A stretch of DNA of 32,131 nt from Pseudomonadota bacterium (GCA_022572685.1 JACZVL010000012.1:1-32131), one strand, 5' to 3'. Shown: positions 7,388 to 16,154, numbered from the stretch's first letter. The notes: generated by a model from the sequence alone, not told the origin. Numbers and translations are program-made.

Positions 7388-7867
7388 TCAGCCGCCGCAG
7401 CCGCCGATGGTGACCTTGACCTCGGTCTTGGCCATATACACGCTGCCGTCGCTCATCTCCGCCACGGCCACGATGTTCTGGGTCTTCAACATGCGCATGC
7501 GGGTCGAGGCCCGCGCCTTGCCGCTGCGCGGCGTGAAGTAAAAGCTCGCCACGTCCGGCAGCGGGTTCTGTTCCGCGAAGATATGCACCACCTTGACGTA
7601 GTCGCTTTCCGTCATCGGGCTGTCGACCTCGAAGGCGATCGGCACGGTGTTGCCGTTCTCCGCGATCTGCGGCAGCTCCAGGCTGATGCGCCCGTCCATC
7701 GTGGCCGCATCGCCAATGCGCTCCTCGATCGCCATCTTTACGTCTTCGGGGTTCGCCAGCACCGCGCGCGGCACCAGCGTCATCCCGACGACGGCCAATC
7801 CGCCGGCGCCGAGGCCGATCAGAAGACTGCGCCGTTGCGGGTCTTGGGGGGTGTTGATCTGGGTCAT
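7388..7867 (-). CDS. soxY: Sulfur carrier protein SoxY
   Basis: 159 residues. The N-terminus carries a Tat-type signal (DPQRRSLLIGLGAGG). The C-terminal pentapeptide is GGCGG with Cys157, the swinging-arm cysteine to which thiosulfate sulfur is covalently bound through the Sox cycle in the periplasm. Binding partner SoxZ follows at once. The ribosome-binding site (AAGAGAAA) is weak, so translation may depend on upstream soxX. Confidence 0.96.
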   Translation of the reverse strand: MTQINTPQDPQRRSLLIGLGAGGLAVVGMTLVPRAVLANPEDVKMAIEERIGDAATMDGRISLELPQIAENGNTVPIAFEVDSPMTESDYVKVVHIFAEQNPLPDVASFYFTPRSGKARASTRMRMLKTQNIVAVAEMSDGSVYMAKTEVKVTIGGCGG

Positions 7868-7952
7868 GCTGTTTCTCTTGGTTTCGCGATTTTGGCTTCC
7901 CGAGCGAACCCTGCGCCGCTTGAAGACGCCGCGATCCGGCCCGTCGTCGCCG

Positions 7953-8426
7953 TCAGTTGCCCTTCAGGGTCATGATATAGGCTACCACGTCCTCGACCTG
8001 CTGGGCGCTGAGCATCGTCTTGCCCTGGAATTTCTTCATCACCCGTTCGAAGCCGTCGTTGCGGTAGAACGCCGGCATGATGGTGTCCGGGTTGAGCACC
8101 TTGGAGTCGACGACCCGGAGCCTTATCTCGCCTTCGCTCAAGTTGCCGCCGGCTTCGGAAAGGTCGGGCCCGACGTTACCGTGGAACGCCTGCTCGGGGA
8201 TCGGCAGGACGTGGCAAGCCAGGCAATTGCCTAGCTTGCGGTTGATCGCGAGCTTGCGGCCGTTCACCGGATCGCCCGGCTGGCCGGTCAGGGACTTGTC
8301 GATACTCTCGCCGCCGACGATCTGGTACTTGACGAGTTCTTCGGCCTGGGCGCCGGCCCCGAGCAGGAGGCCGAGGCTCATTGCCAGGGCCGTCAGGGTC
8401 ACGGATAACGGGCGTAAATGGCGCAA
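7953..8426 (-). CDS. soxX: Monoheme cytochrome c SoxX
   Basis: 157 residues beginning at a TTG codon (8426) that has a strong GGGAGGG ribosome-binding site four bases upstream. A signal peptide (TLTALAMSLGLLLGAGAQA) precedes a single haem site CLACH at 68-72, with Met117 (TIMPAFYR) as probable sixth ligand. SoxX receives electrons in the SoxAX complex and passes them to cytochromes. It is the first gene of the leftward sox cluster, so the promoter should lie in the divergent gap before the SAT/APS kinase gene. Confidence 0.93.
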   Translation of the reverse strand: MRHLRPLSVTLTALAMSLGLLLGAGAQAEELVKYQIVGGESIDKSLTGQPGDPVNGRKLAINRKLGNCLACHVLPIPEQAFHGNVGPDLSEAGGNLSEGEIRLRVVDSKVLNPDTIMPAFYRNDGFERVMKKFQGKTMLSAQQVEDVVAYIMTLKGN

Positions 8427-8804
8427 CGTTCCCTCCCTCGTAGTATTCTTGTCCAGGGCTTCTTACGACCCCCGGTTCAGGCTAGAGGTGGCTGCGCCAC
8501 GGCGCGATACCGCCTCGATCGACCCGCAACCCGGAGGGGCGCTCCCTTGTAAACCTTCAACGTATCTCATTTCCGATATATGTCAAATCCCTTAATTGAT
8601 ATCGGGACAAGTTTTCGCGTCTCGGTTGGTTCTGGCATGCCGGGACTCTCGACGCTCTCGGCCGATACCGGCAACAATCACAGTACCTCGACATTGGGTC
8701 CGCGATACGGGGCGTTGAATCCGGCCCCGCAAGAGGCTAACTCTTGCATCGAAGACGGCCCGGCGATGCCCTCGCCGGCCGAGCAGGAGAGTCCGGTCAA
8801 GACG
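8427..8804. promoter_or_regulatory. Divergent control region between soxX and the SAT/APS kinase gene
   Basis: This gap of about 380 bp should hold the promoters of both the leftward sox cluster and the rightward sulfurylase/kinase gene. A clear dyad is GCAAGAG (8729-8735), 5-nt spacer, CTCTTGC (8741-8747), a possible operator or leader hairpin 57 bp before the chosen start. The frame is open from 8580, but that part has no family resemblance and less typical codon use, so I treat it as untranslated. No regulator gene such as soxR is visible beside it. Confidence 0.4.
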
Positions 8805-10529
8805 ATGGGTGCCTTCAAGGAGCCGCACGGCGGCGTTCTCAAAGACCTCTACCTCGACCAAGCGGCCGTCGAGCAGGCCAAGCGCGCGGCGCTGGATTTC
8901 AAGTCTTGGGACCTGACCGGGCGCCAGCTCTGCGATCTCGAGCTGATCCTGAACGGCGCGTTCTCGCCGCTCGAGGGCTTCAACACCCAGGACGAATACG
9001 CGCGCATCCTCGACGAGATGCGTCTGCCGTCGGGCCTGCTGTGGCCGATTCCGGTGACCCTCGACGTCGATCCCGGCTTCGCCGAGAAGATCGGCGCGGA
9101 CGAGACCATCGCGCTCCGCGATCCGGAAGGGGTTCTGCTCGCGACGCTCGAGGTCCGGGACATCTGGACCCCGGACAAGGCCCGGGAGGCGGCCGCCGTG
9201 TTCGGCGCCGAGGCCACGGCCGATCCAGGGGCCCATCCCGGCGTCGACGCCCTGCTGAACCGGAGCGGCGCGGTCTATCTCGGCGGCCGGCTGCGGGGCG
9301 TGGAACCCCAGCGCCATTACGACTTCAAGCTGTTTCGCGAGTCGCCCGCGGAGCTGCGCGCGCGCTTCCGGAAGCTGGGCTGGCGCAAGGTCGTCGCGTT
9401 TCACGCCCACAAGCCGATGCATCGCGCCGAACAGGAACTGACCCGCCGCGCGGCGCGGGACTGCGAGGCCAACCTGCTGATCCACGCGGTCCTGGGGGCG
9501 AACGGGCCGGGCGATCCCGACCGCTTCACCCGCATGCGCTGTTACGAGCACCTGCTCGCCAGATACCCGGAACAGACCACGGCCCTCAGCGCGCTCAACC
9601 TGGCCCCGCGCCTGGCCGGGCCCCGCGAGGCGCTGTGGCACGGCATCATCGGCAAGAACTACGGCTGCACCCATTCGATCGTCGGGCGCGACCACGCTGG
9701 GCCGGAGCCGGCATCGGGGACCGCGTCCTGCTATGCGCCGGAGGCCGCACAGGAGCTGTTCGCGCGGCACCAGGAGGAGCTCGACATCACCATGGCGCCG
9801 GCCCGGGACATGGCCTATGTCGAGGACCGGGCCCAGTATCTGCCGCGGGACGAGATCCCGTCCGGCATGACGGCCCGGCAACTGTCCGACGCGGAAATCA
9901 GGCGCCGGCTGGACGCGGGCCTGGAGATCCCCGAGTGGTACTCCTTCCCGGAAGTGATCGCGGAACTCGAGAAAGCCCACCCGCCGCGGCACCGGCAAGG
10001 TTTCGCGGTTTTTTTCACCGGCCTGTCGGGGGCCGGAAAATCCACCGTCGCGAATGCGCTGATGGTCAAGCTGCTCGAAAGCGGCGCGCGCAAGGTCACG
10101 CTGCTGGACGGCGACATCGTGCGCAAGAACCTGTCCAGCGAGCTCGGCTTCTCCAAGGAACATCGCAATATCAATATCCTGCGCATCGGCTTCGTCGCCG
10201 CCGAGATCGCCAAGAACGGCGGGATCGCCATCTGCGCCCCGATCGCGCCCTATCGCGCGACCCGGCGCCAGGTCCGCGAGGCGGTCGAGGCCGCGGGCGG
10301 CTTCGTCGAGGTCTACGTTTCGACGCCGATCGAGGTCTGCGAGGCGCGCGACCGCAAGGGCAACTACGCCAAGGCGCGCGCCGGGCTGATCAAGGGCTTT
10401 ACCGGCGTCGACGATCCCTACGAGGTGCCGGAGCGGGCCGAGGTCGTGATCGACACCCGGGACCTCGCGCCCGAGCTGGCGGCGCACCGCATCCTGGTCA
10501 AGCTGGAGAGCCTGGGCTACATCCGCTGA
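8805..10529 (+). CDS. Bifunctional sulfate adenylyltransferase/APS kinase with altered sulfurylase motif
   Basis: 574 residues from ATG 8805, so that the PHGGVLKDL motif begins near residue 7 as in relatives; ATG 8766 is possible, and AGGAGA lies about 14 nt upstream of 8805. Residues 1-390 are ATP sulfurylase (PUA-like domain with QLCDLELILNGAFSPL, then the catalytic domain with VGRDHAGP at 293-300). Residues 400-574 are APS kinase with an intact P-loop GLSGAGKST (406-414). The pair normally activates sulfate to APS and PAPS; in sulfur oxidisers the sulfurylase may run backwards to make ATP. Unusually, the nucleotide motif QTRNPxHRAH reads HAHKPMHRAE (200-209): Gln, Thr, Arg, Asn and the second His are all replaced. 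The kinase should be active; sulfurylase activity is doubtful. Confidence 0.88.
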   Translation: MGAFKEPHGGVLKDLYLDQAAVEQAKRAALDFKSWDLTGRQLCDLELILNGAFSPLEGFNTQDEYARILDEMRLPSGLLWPIPVTLDVDPGFAEKIGADETIALRDPEGVLLATLEVRDIWTPDKAREAAAVFGAEATADPGAHPGVDALLNRSGAVYLGGRLRGVEPQRHYDFKLFRESPAELRARFRKLGWRKVVAFHAHKPMHRAEQELTRRAARDCEANLLIHAVLGANGPGDPDRFTRMRCYEHLLARYPEQTTALSALNLAPRLAGPREALWHGIIGKNYGCTHSIVGRDHAGPEPASGTASCYAPEAAQELFARHQEELDITMAPARDMAYVEDRAQYLPRDEIPSGMTARQLSDAEIRRRLDAGLEIPEWYSFPEVIAELEKAHPPRHRQGFAVFFTGLSGAGKSTVANALMVKLLESGARKVTLLDGDIVRKNLSSELGFSKEHRNINILRIGFVAAEIAKNGGIAICAPIAPYRATRRQVREAVEAAGGFVEVYVSTPIEVCEARDRKGNYAKARAGLIKGFTGVDDPYEVPERAEVVIDTRDLAPELAAHRILVKLESLGYIR

Positions 10530-10566
10530 GGCGGGGGCGGGGGCAGGGGCAGGGGCAGGGGCGGAA
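10530..10566 (+). repeat. G-rich tandem tract with quadruplex potential
   Basis: Directly after the SAT/APS kinase stop codon are several runs of four or five G separated by one or two bases, including three consecutive GGGGCA units. Four or more G-runs with short loops could fold as a G-quadruplex in DNA or in the 3' end of the transcript. It lies between convergent genes, where it may slow polymerase; this is inference only. Confidence 0.45.
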
Positions 10567-10622
10567 GCGGCGGCGGCCACCAGGGCGTGCCCTGGACCGA
10601 GCCCGGGGACAAAGACTGAAAT

Positions 10623-11420
10623 TCAGGCCGAAAGTTGCGCGCTCAGCGCGGCCACCGTGGCGGTCAGGCGGGTCAGGTCCTCGGGCTCGGACAGGCGGTG
10701 GCCGGCGCCCTTGACCAGGGTGACCTCGACGCCGTTCGAAGCGAGCCGGTCCATCAGGTCGAGCGACAGCCGCCAGGGCACGTCCGGATCGGCGGTGCCG
10801 TGAATCAGCCGCACCGGACAGGAGATCGGGATCGGCGCGTCCATCACGAGGTGGTTCCGGCCCTCCACGATCAGCTCCATGGTGATGGCGTAGGGCTCGG
10901 TGCCGTACTCGGAGGGCTGGTAGGTGACGCCGTCGCGCGCCATGGTGGCCCGGATTTCGGGCGAGAACCCTTGCCACATGAGGGTTTCGGTGAAATCGGG
11001 CGCGGCCGCCACGCCGACCAGCCCGGCAACCCGTTCCGGCCGCGCCAAGGCGGCCAGCAACATGATCCAACCGCCCATCGACGAGCCGATCAGGATCTGC
11101 GGCCCCTCGGTCAGCGCGTCGAGCACCGCGACCGCGTCCTCGGCCCAGCGCCCGATGGTGCCATCCTCGAAACGGCCCGAGGAGGCGCCGTGTCCCAGAT
11201 AGTCGAAACGCAGGAAATCCTGGCCAACGGCCTGCGCGTGGGTTTCCAGCGCCAGCGCCTTGGTGCCGGTCATGTCCGACGTGAACCCGCCCAGGAAGAT
11301 CAGCCCGGGCGCGCGCTTTCCCGTTTTGTCGCCCGCGGTCTTGTGGTAGGCGATGGTGGTGCCGTCGGGCCGTGATAGAATCTCGGGCACCGTGGGGTGA
11401 AACGGTTCCGCACTGGACAT
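10623..11420 (-). CDS. Alpha/beta hydrolase (ABHD10/serine esterase-like)
   Basis: 265 residues of a single alpha/beta-hydrolase domain. The nucleophile elbow is GSSMGG, the acid is likely the Asp in HGTADPDVPW, and the catalytic His is in GAGHRLSEPED near the C-terminus; the oxyanion region is FLGGFTSDMTG. No signal peptide, so it is cytoplasmic. Closest in pattern to ABHD10-type thioesterases/carboxylesterases; the substrate is not predictable. It is convergent with the SAT/APS kinase gene and divergent from the glycosyltransferase. The frame stays open upstream only because of a 15-bp tandem repeat. Confidence 0.85.
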   Translation of the reverse strand: MSSAEPFHPTVPEILSRPDGTTIAYHKTAGDKTGKRAPGLIFLGGFTSDMTGTKALALETHAQAVGQDFLRFDYLGHGASSGRFEDGTIGRWAEDAVAVLDALTEGPQILIGSSMGGWIMLLAALARPERVAGLVGVAAAPDFTETLMWQGFSPEIRATMARDGVTYQPSEYGTEPYAITMELIVEGRNHLVMDAPIPISCPVRLIHGTADPDVPWRLSLDLMDRLASNGVEVTLVKGAGHRLSEPEDLTRLTATVAALSAQLSA

Positions 11421-11472
11421 GATGTTGCCGAACTCGATGTTGCCGAACTCGATATTGCCGAACTCGATGTTG
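11421..11472. repeat. 15-bp tandem repeat in a divergent intergenic gap
   Basis: Three full copies of GATGTTGCCGAACTC (third copy has one change, GATATT) plus a partial fourth fill nearly the whole 60-bp gap between the hydrolase and the glycosyltransferase. Because the unit is a multiple of three, it extends frames on both strands. It probably contains or spaces the divergent promoters. Confidence 0.85.
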
Positions 11473-11480
11473 AGTGGTCG

Positions 11481-12725
11481 ATGACCGACCGCGCCCAGCC
11501 TAGCACCGCGGTTTCCGCGGCGGAAGCCGGCCGGCCGGTGGTCCTGCAGGTATTGCCGCGGCTGGTTACCGGCGGGGCCGAGCGCGGCGCCGTGGACATC
11601 GCCGTGACCCTTGCCGAGGCGGGCGGCACCTCCCTGGTCACTTCCGAGGGCGGCCCGATGGAGTACGAGCTCAAGCGCGGCGGCGTGCCCCACATCAAGC
11701 TGCCGCTGGCCAGCAAGAACCCGCTGGTCATGCGCCGCAACGTCGGCCGCCTGATGTCGATCATCGAGGAGCACGACGTCGACATCGTCCACGCCCGCTC
11801 GCGCGCGCCGGCCTGGAGCGCGCTTTCGGCGGCCAAGCAGACCGGGCGCCATTTCGTCACCACCTTTCACGGCGCCTACCAAGCCAGCAGCGCGATCAAG
11901 CGTTATTACAACGCGATCATGGTCAAGGGCGAACGCGTGATCGCGAATTCGGAGTTCATCGCGCGCCACATTCGCGAGATCTACAAGATCGACCCGGGGC
12001 ATATCCGCGTGATCCGCCGGGGCGTCGATCTCGAACGCTTCGACCCGGAGCGGGTCAGCGCCGAGCGGGTGATCCAGCTCGCCAACCGCTGGCGCCTGCC
12101 CGACGGCGTGCCGGTGATCATGCTGCCCGGGCGGCTGGCCCGCTGGAAGGGTCACAGCGTGCTGATCGAGGCGTTGACGGGCCTGGGCGATATCGAGTTG
12201 CTCTGCGTGATCGTCGGTTCGGACCAGGGCCGCGCCGCCTACCGCAGCGAGCTCGAGAGGCTGATCGCGCGCAACGGCCTGGACGGCCGGGTGTTCCTGA
12301 CCGGCCACTGCGACGACATGCCCGCGGCCTATATGCTGGCCGACGTCGTGGTCTCCGCCTCGACCCAGCCCGAGGCCTTCGGCCGGGTGGTCAGCGAGGC
12401 GCAGGCCATGGGCTGCCCGGTCGTCGCCAGCGATCACGGCGGGGCGCGCGAACAGGTGCTGGGCAACCGCACCGCGTTCCTGTGTCCACCGGGCGACGCC
12501 GCCCAGCTGGCGGAGATGATCCGCAACGCGCTGGCGCTCGGCGCCGACGAACGCGAGCGCCTGGCCGAGGAGGCCCGCGCCCACGTCAAGGCCAACTTCG
12601 ACAAGCGCCACATGTGCGCGGCGACGCTGGCGCTCTACCGCGAGATTCTGCGCACCGAGGCGGTGGCCGGTCCGGGTGCGGAACGGCGCCCGCAACCCCG
12701 GGGCCAGACCGCCGCCGGTCCTTGA
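11481..12725 (+). CDS. Family 4 glycosyltransferase (GT-B fold)
   Basis: 414 residues from ATG 11481, preceded by TTGAGTGG. The N-terminal Rossmann half has the acceptor-side loop LVTGGAERG; the C-terminal half has the nucleotide-sugar binding region LPGRLARWKGHSVLIEAL and the E-x7-E motif EAFGRVVSEA near residue 300, all typical of retaining GT4 enzymes. No membrane segment is evident, so it probably acts on the cytoplasmic face in cell-surface polysaccharide or lipopolysaccharide synthesis. Its stop codon overlaps the probable -35 box for thrS. No other surface-sugar gene is nearby, so the acceptor is unknown. Confidence 0.88.
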   Translation: MTDRAQPSTAVSAAEAGRPVVLQVLPRLVTGGAERGAVDIAVTLAEAGGTSLVTSEGGPMEYELKRGGVPHIKLPLASKNPLVMRRNVGRLMSIIEEHDVDIVHARSRAPAWSALSAAKQTGRHFVTTFHGAYQASSAIKRYYNAIMVKGERVIANSEFIARHIREIYKIDPGHIRVIRRGVDLERFDPERVSAERVIQLANRWRLPDGVPVIMLPGRLARWKGHSVLIEALTGLGDIELLCVIVGSDQGRAAYRSELERLIARNGLDGRVFLTGHCDDMPAAYMLADVVVSASTQPEAFGRVVSEAQAMGCPVVASDHGGAREQVLGNRTAFLCPPGDAAQLAEMIRNALALGADERERLAEEARAHVKANFDKRHMCAATLALYREILRTEAVAGPGAERRPQPRGQTAAGP

Positions 12726-12749
12726 CAGGATTCGGAATCCTTTTAAATT
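12722..12749 (+). promoter_or_regulatory. Probable sigma-70 promoter of thrS
   Basis: TTGACA (12722-12727), 16 bp, TAAATT (12744-12749). The -35 box overlaps the stop codon of the glycosyltransferase. The spacer contains the dyad GGATT-CGG-AATCC (12728-12740) followed by TTTT, which could alternatively act as a small terminator or operator. Confidence 0.45.
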
Positions 12750-12794
12750 GCTGCCGCTTAGCCCCACCCGAGAAAGGCTCGAAAGCACTATCAC

Positions 12795-14714
12795 ATGGTC
12801 GCCATCACGCTGCCCGACGGAAGCGTGCGCGCGTTCGACGGGCCGGTAACCGGCCTCGAGGTCGCCGCCGCGATCGGCCCCGGACTGGCCAAGGACGCCC
12901 TGGCGGTCAAGGTCGGCCCGGACCTCAAGGACCTGTCCACGGAGATCGATCGCGACGCGAGCGTCGAGATCGTCACCCGCGGCCATGACGACGCCATGGC
13001 CCTGCTCCGCCACGACTGCGCCCACGTCATGGCCGAAGCGGTCCAGGAGCTCTATCCGGACACCCAGGTCACCTTCGGCCCGGCGACCGAGTCCGGCTTC
13101 TTCTACGACTTCGCCCGCGCCGAGCCGTTCACCCCGGACGACCTGGAAAAGATCGAGCGCCGCATGCACGAGATCGTCGACCGCGACGAGGCGATCGCGC
13201 GCGAGGTCTGGGAGCGCGACGCGGCGATCCGCTTCTTCGAGGATCACGGCGAGAAGTACAAGGCCGAGCACGTCGAGACCCTGCCCCACGACGCGGAGAT
13301 CAGCATCTACCGCCAGGGCGCGTGGCTCGACCTCTGCACCGGGCCGCACCTGCCCGGCACCGGCAAGCTCGGCCACGCCTTCAAGCTGCTCAAGGTTTCG
13401 GGCGCCTACTGGCGCGGCGACGCCAAGAACGAGCAGCTCCAGCGCATCACCGGCACCTGCTGGGAGACCGAAAAGCAGCTCAAGGCCTACCTGCGCATGC
13501 TGGAGGAGGCCGAGAAGCGCGACCACCGGCGGCTCGGCCGCGAGATGGACCTGTTCCACCAGCAGGAAGAAGCGGCCGGCTCGGTGTTCTGGCACCCCAA
13601 GGGCTGGACGCTGTACCGCACGGTCCAGAACTACATGCGCGCGCGCCTGGAGGCGGCCGGCTACGTCGAGGTCAACACGCCGCAGCTGGTCGACCGCTCG
13701 CTGTGGGAGGCCTCGGGGCACTGGGAGAAGTTCCGCGAGCACATGTTCACGGTCGAGGCGGACCATGGCCGCGTGCTCGCGATCAAGCCGATGAATTGTC
13801 CCGGCCACGTGCAGATCTTCAAGCAGGGCATCACCAGCTACCGCGACCTGCCGCTGCGCATGGCCGAGTTCGGCTCCTGCCACCGCAACGAGCCCTCGGG
13901 CGCGCTGCACGGCCTGATGCGGGTGCGCGCCTTCGTCCAGGACGACGCCCACATCTTCTGCACCGAGGCGCAGATCAACAGCGAGACCGTCGCCTTCTGC
14001 GAGCTGCTGCGGAGCGTCTACCGCGACCTGGGCTTCGAGGAGGTGGCGGTGAAGTTCTCCGACCGGCCCGAGACCCGCGCCGGCGCGGACGAAACCTGGG
14101 ACAAGGCCGAAGCCGCGCTGATCGAGGCGGTGGAGGAGACCGGGCTGGAGTACAGCCTCGACCCCGGCGAGGGCGCCTTCTACGGGCCCAAGCTGGATTT
14201 CGTGCTGCGCGACGCCATCGGCCGGGACTGGCAGTGCGGCACCCTGCAGGTCGATTTCGTGCTGCCCGAGCGGCTCGACGCCAGCTACATCGGCGAGGAC
14301 GGGGCCAAGCACCGGCCGGTCATGCTGCACCGGGCGATCCTGGGCTCTTTCGAGCGCTTCCTGGCGATCCTGATCGAGCAGTACGCCGGCAGGTTCCCGC
14401 TGTGGTTGGCGCCGGTGCAGGTGACGGTGGCGACCATCACCTCGGACGCGGACGCCTACGCCGAGGAGGTCCGCGCCGCTTTCGCCGCCGCCGCTTTGCG
14501 CGTGGAAATCGATTTACGTAATGAGAAAATCAACTATAAAGTGCGCGAGCTCAGCCTGGCCAAGGTCCCGCTGATCGCGGTGGTGGGCCGCCGCGAGGCC
14601 GAGCGGCGCACCGTCGCCCTGCGCCGCCTGGGCGGCAAGGAGCAAGAGATACTTGCGCTCGACGAAGCAGTGGCTAAAGTCAGCGCCGAGGCGGCGCCGC
14701 CGGCCGGGTCCTAG
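12795..14714 (+). CDS. thrS: Threonyl-tRNA synthetase
   Basis: 639 residues, full length. Domains in order: TGS domain (about 1-60); editing domain (about 65-230) with [10 protein letters not shown] and CTGPHLPGT, the metal-site residues that remove mischarged serine; class II catalytic core (about 240-535) with the zinc-site MNCPGH and motif 2 (CHRNEPSG); C-terminal anticodon-binding domain with a conserved end ([19 protein letters not shown] in part). It charges tRNA-Thr in the cytoplasm. It leads the block thrS-infC-rpmI-rplT-pheS-pheT, the arrangement known from E. coli, which suggests partial co-transcription. Confidence 0.97.
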   Translation: MVAITLPDGSVRAFDGPVTGLEVAAAIGPGLAKDALAVKVGPDLKDLSTEIDRDASVEIVTRGHDDAMALLRHDCAHVMAEAVQELYPDTQVTFGPATESGFFYDFARAEPFTPDDLEKIERRMHEIVDRDEAIAREVWERDAAIRFFEDHGEKYKAEHVETLPHDAEISIYRQGAWLDLCTGPHLPGTGKLGHAFKLLKVSGAYWRGDAKNEQLQRITGTCWETEKQLKAYLRMLEEAEKRDHRRLGREMDLFHQQEEAAGSVFWHPKGWTLYRTVQNYMRARLEAAGYVEVNTPQLVDRSLWEASGHWEKFREHMFTVEADHGRVLAIKPMNCPGHVQIFKQGITSYRDLPLRMAEFGSCHRNEPSGALHGLMRVRAFVQDDAHIFCTEAQINSETVAFCELLRSVYRDLGFEEVAVKFSDRPETRAGADETWDKAEAALIEAVEETGLEYSLDPGEGAFYGPKLDFVLRDAIGRDWQCGTLQVDFVLPERLDASYIGEDGAKHRPVMLHRAILGSFERFLAILIEQYAGRFPLWLAPVQVTVATITSDADAYAEEVRAAFAAAALRVEIDLRNEKINYKVRELSLAKVPLIAVVGRREAERRTVALRRLGGKEQEILALDEAVAKVSAEAAPPAGS

Positions 14715-14766
14715 GACCAGGGCCGGGTCGGGGTCGACAAACAAGGGAAGAGGAGGAGATCAACCC

Positions 14767-15303
14767 ATAGCGAGACCGCCAATGAACCTCACGCCGTCCC
14801 GGGACGGACCGCGTGTCAACAAGGAGATCGCAAGCATCCAGGTTCGCCTGATCGACCAAGAGGGCGAGAACGTCGGGATCGTCGCCACGGCCGCGGCGTT
14901 GGAACGGGCCGTAGAGGCCGGTTTGGATTTGGTCGAGATTTCGCCGGGCGCGGACCCGCCGGTGGCCAAGATTCTCGATTACGGCCGGTTCAAGTACGAG
15001 GACCAGAAGAAGAAAAACGAGGCGCGCAAGAAGCAGAAGACCATCGAGGTCAAGGAGATCAAGATGCGCCCCAACATCGACCAGCACGACTACGACGTCA
15101 AAATTCGGTCGATCAACCGGTTCATCGGAGACGGCGACAAGGTCAAGGTGACCCTGCGTTTCCGCGGTCGCGAGATGGTCCATCAGGAACTCGGCCTGAA
15201 GGTTCTCAACCGGGTCCGCGAGCAGATCGACGAGATCGCCAAGGTCGAGCAGTTCCCCAGGATGGAAGGCCGCCAGATGATCATGATCGTGGCGCCTCGC
15301 TAG
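14767..15303 (+). CDS. infC: Translation initiation factor IF-3, probable ATA start
   Basis: 178 residues if translation begins at ATA 14767. An AGGAGGAGA ribosome-binding site (14751-14759) ends 7 nt before this codon, the ideal distance, whereas the first in-frame ATG (14782) is 22 nt away and would remove the family-typical N-terminus [19 protein letters not shown]-3 is known for rare start codons (AUU in E. coli), which let it repress its own synthesis by rejecting non-standard initiation. The N-domain, a lysine-rich linker ([19 protein letters not shown] in part) and the C-domain are intact. IF-3 binds the 30S subunit and checks start-codon pairing. Confidence 0.93.
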   Translation: MARPPMNLTPSRDGPRVNKEIASIQVRLIDQEGENVGIVATAAALERAVEAGLDLVEISPGADPPVAKILDYGRFKYEDQKKKNEARKKQKTIEVKEIKMRPNIDQHDYDVKIRSINRFIGDGDKVKVTLRFRGREMVHQELGLKVLNRVREQIDEIAKVEQFPRMEGRQMIMIVAPR

Positions 15304-15324
15304 ACCGGATCGGGGTCGATCGGA

Positions 15325-15346
15325 GCCGCCGCCGGCGGATTTTCTT
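15325..15346 (+). terminator. Terminator-like hairpin after infC
   Basis: CCGCC (15326-15330) pairs with GGCGG (15334-15338) around GCC, followed by ATTTTCTT. It lies about 20 bp after the infC stop and some 190 bp before rpmI. The stem is short, so it may be only a partial terminator before the ribosomal-protein genes. Confidence 0.4.
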
Positions 15347-15539
15347 ATTCCGGGCAGAGCCTTGGAGTCCCCCTCCCCGGACCGCCTCGGATCGCGGCCC
15401 GGGGCCTGCGGATGCCTTGCATTTGCCCCGGACCGCCGCTATAAACGGCGCCTCCCGACCCGAGCGGTCCGGCCCAAAGGGCATGCCCAGCCGCTCGACC
15501 GAACGCTATTTCATCCCGACCATCCGTGAGGACAGCGAA

Positions 15540-15740
15540 ATGCCCAAGCTCAAGACCAAGAGCGGCGCCAAGAAACGGTTCAGCCTGACCGGCACCGGCA
15601 AGGTCCGGATGAACTTCGCCAAGAAGCGGCACGGCCTCTCCAAGCGCACGCAGAAGATGAAGCGCAAGGCGCGCGGCTCCAGGATCATGTCCGCGTCCGA
15701 CGCCAAGATCGTCACGCGCAACTTCCTGCCCAACGCCTGA
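15540..15740 (+). CDS. rpmI: 50S ribosomal protein L35
   Basis: 66 residues from ATG 15540 ([20 protein letters not shown]), a very basic protein of standard L35 length. GAGGA about 10 nt upstream serves as ribosome-binding site. It is followed by rplT after 12 bp, the universal L35-L20 pairing. The longer frame from 15417 has a non-conserved N-terminus and was rejected. Structural component of the large ribosomal subunit. Confidence 0.97.
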   Translation: MPKLKTKSGAKKRFSLTGTGKVRMNFAKKRHGLSKRTQKMKRKARGSRIMSASDAKIVTRNFLPNA

Positions 15741-15752
15741 GGAGGCCCGGAC

Positions 15753-16109
15753 ATGGCTCGTGTCAAGCGGGGCGTCACCACGCACGCCCGCCACAAGAAA
15801 GTCCTCAAGCAGGCCAAGGGCTACCGCGGCCGCAACAAGAACGTGTTCCGCGCCGCGATCGAGAGGGTCGAGAAAGGGCTGCAATACGCCTACCGCGACC
15901 GCCGGGTGCGCAAGCGCACCTTCCGCGCGCTGTGGATTCAGCGCATCAACGCGGGCGCCCGCCAGCACGGTCTGACCTATTCCCAGTTCATGAACGGGAT
16001 CAAGCGGGCCGGCATCGAGATCGACCGCAAGGTGCTGTCGGACCTGGCCGTGCGCGAACCGGACGCCTTCAAGACCATCGCCGAGAAGGCGCAGGCGGCG
16101 CTCGGCTGA
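15753..16109 (+). CDS. rplT: 50S ribosomal protein L20
   Basis: 118 residues, full length, starting [18 protein letters not shown] after a GGAGG ribosome-binding site. It is a basic helical protein essential for early assembly of the 50S subunit; in several bacteria it also represses its own operon by binding the leader RNA, but no such site was recognised here. Located 12 bp after rpmI and 45 bp before pheS. Confidence 0.97.
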   Translation: MARVKRGVTTHARHKKVLKQAKGYRGRNKNVFRAAIERVEKGLQYAYRDRRVRKRTFRALWIQRINAGARQHGLTYSQFMNGIKRAGIEIDRKVLSDLAVREPDAFKTIAEKAQAALG

Positions 16110-16154
16110 GCCCGCCGCGACCCCCACGGCCCGGCACGGCGCCGGAAACCGCCC

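Noticed and set aside
8580-8804. N-terminal extension of the SAT/APS kinase frame
   Set aside because: No family similarity, atypical codon use and an internal perfect dyad; relatives begin near the PHGG motif.
11421-11472. Short direct repeats considered as a CRISPR
   Set aside because: Units are contiguous with no spacers and only 15 bp long; no cas genes.
10623-14330. A 1235-residue open frame on the minus strand
   Set aside because: Only its last 265 codons encode the hydrolase. The rest is antisense to thrS and the glycosyltransferase and lies open because of high GC and an in-frame 15-bp repeat.
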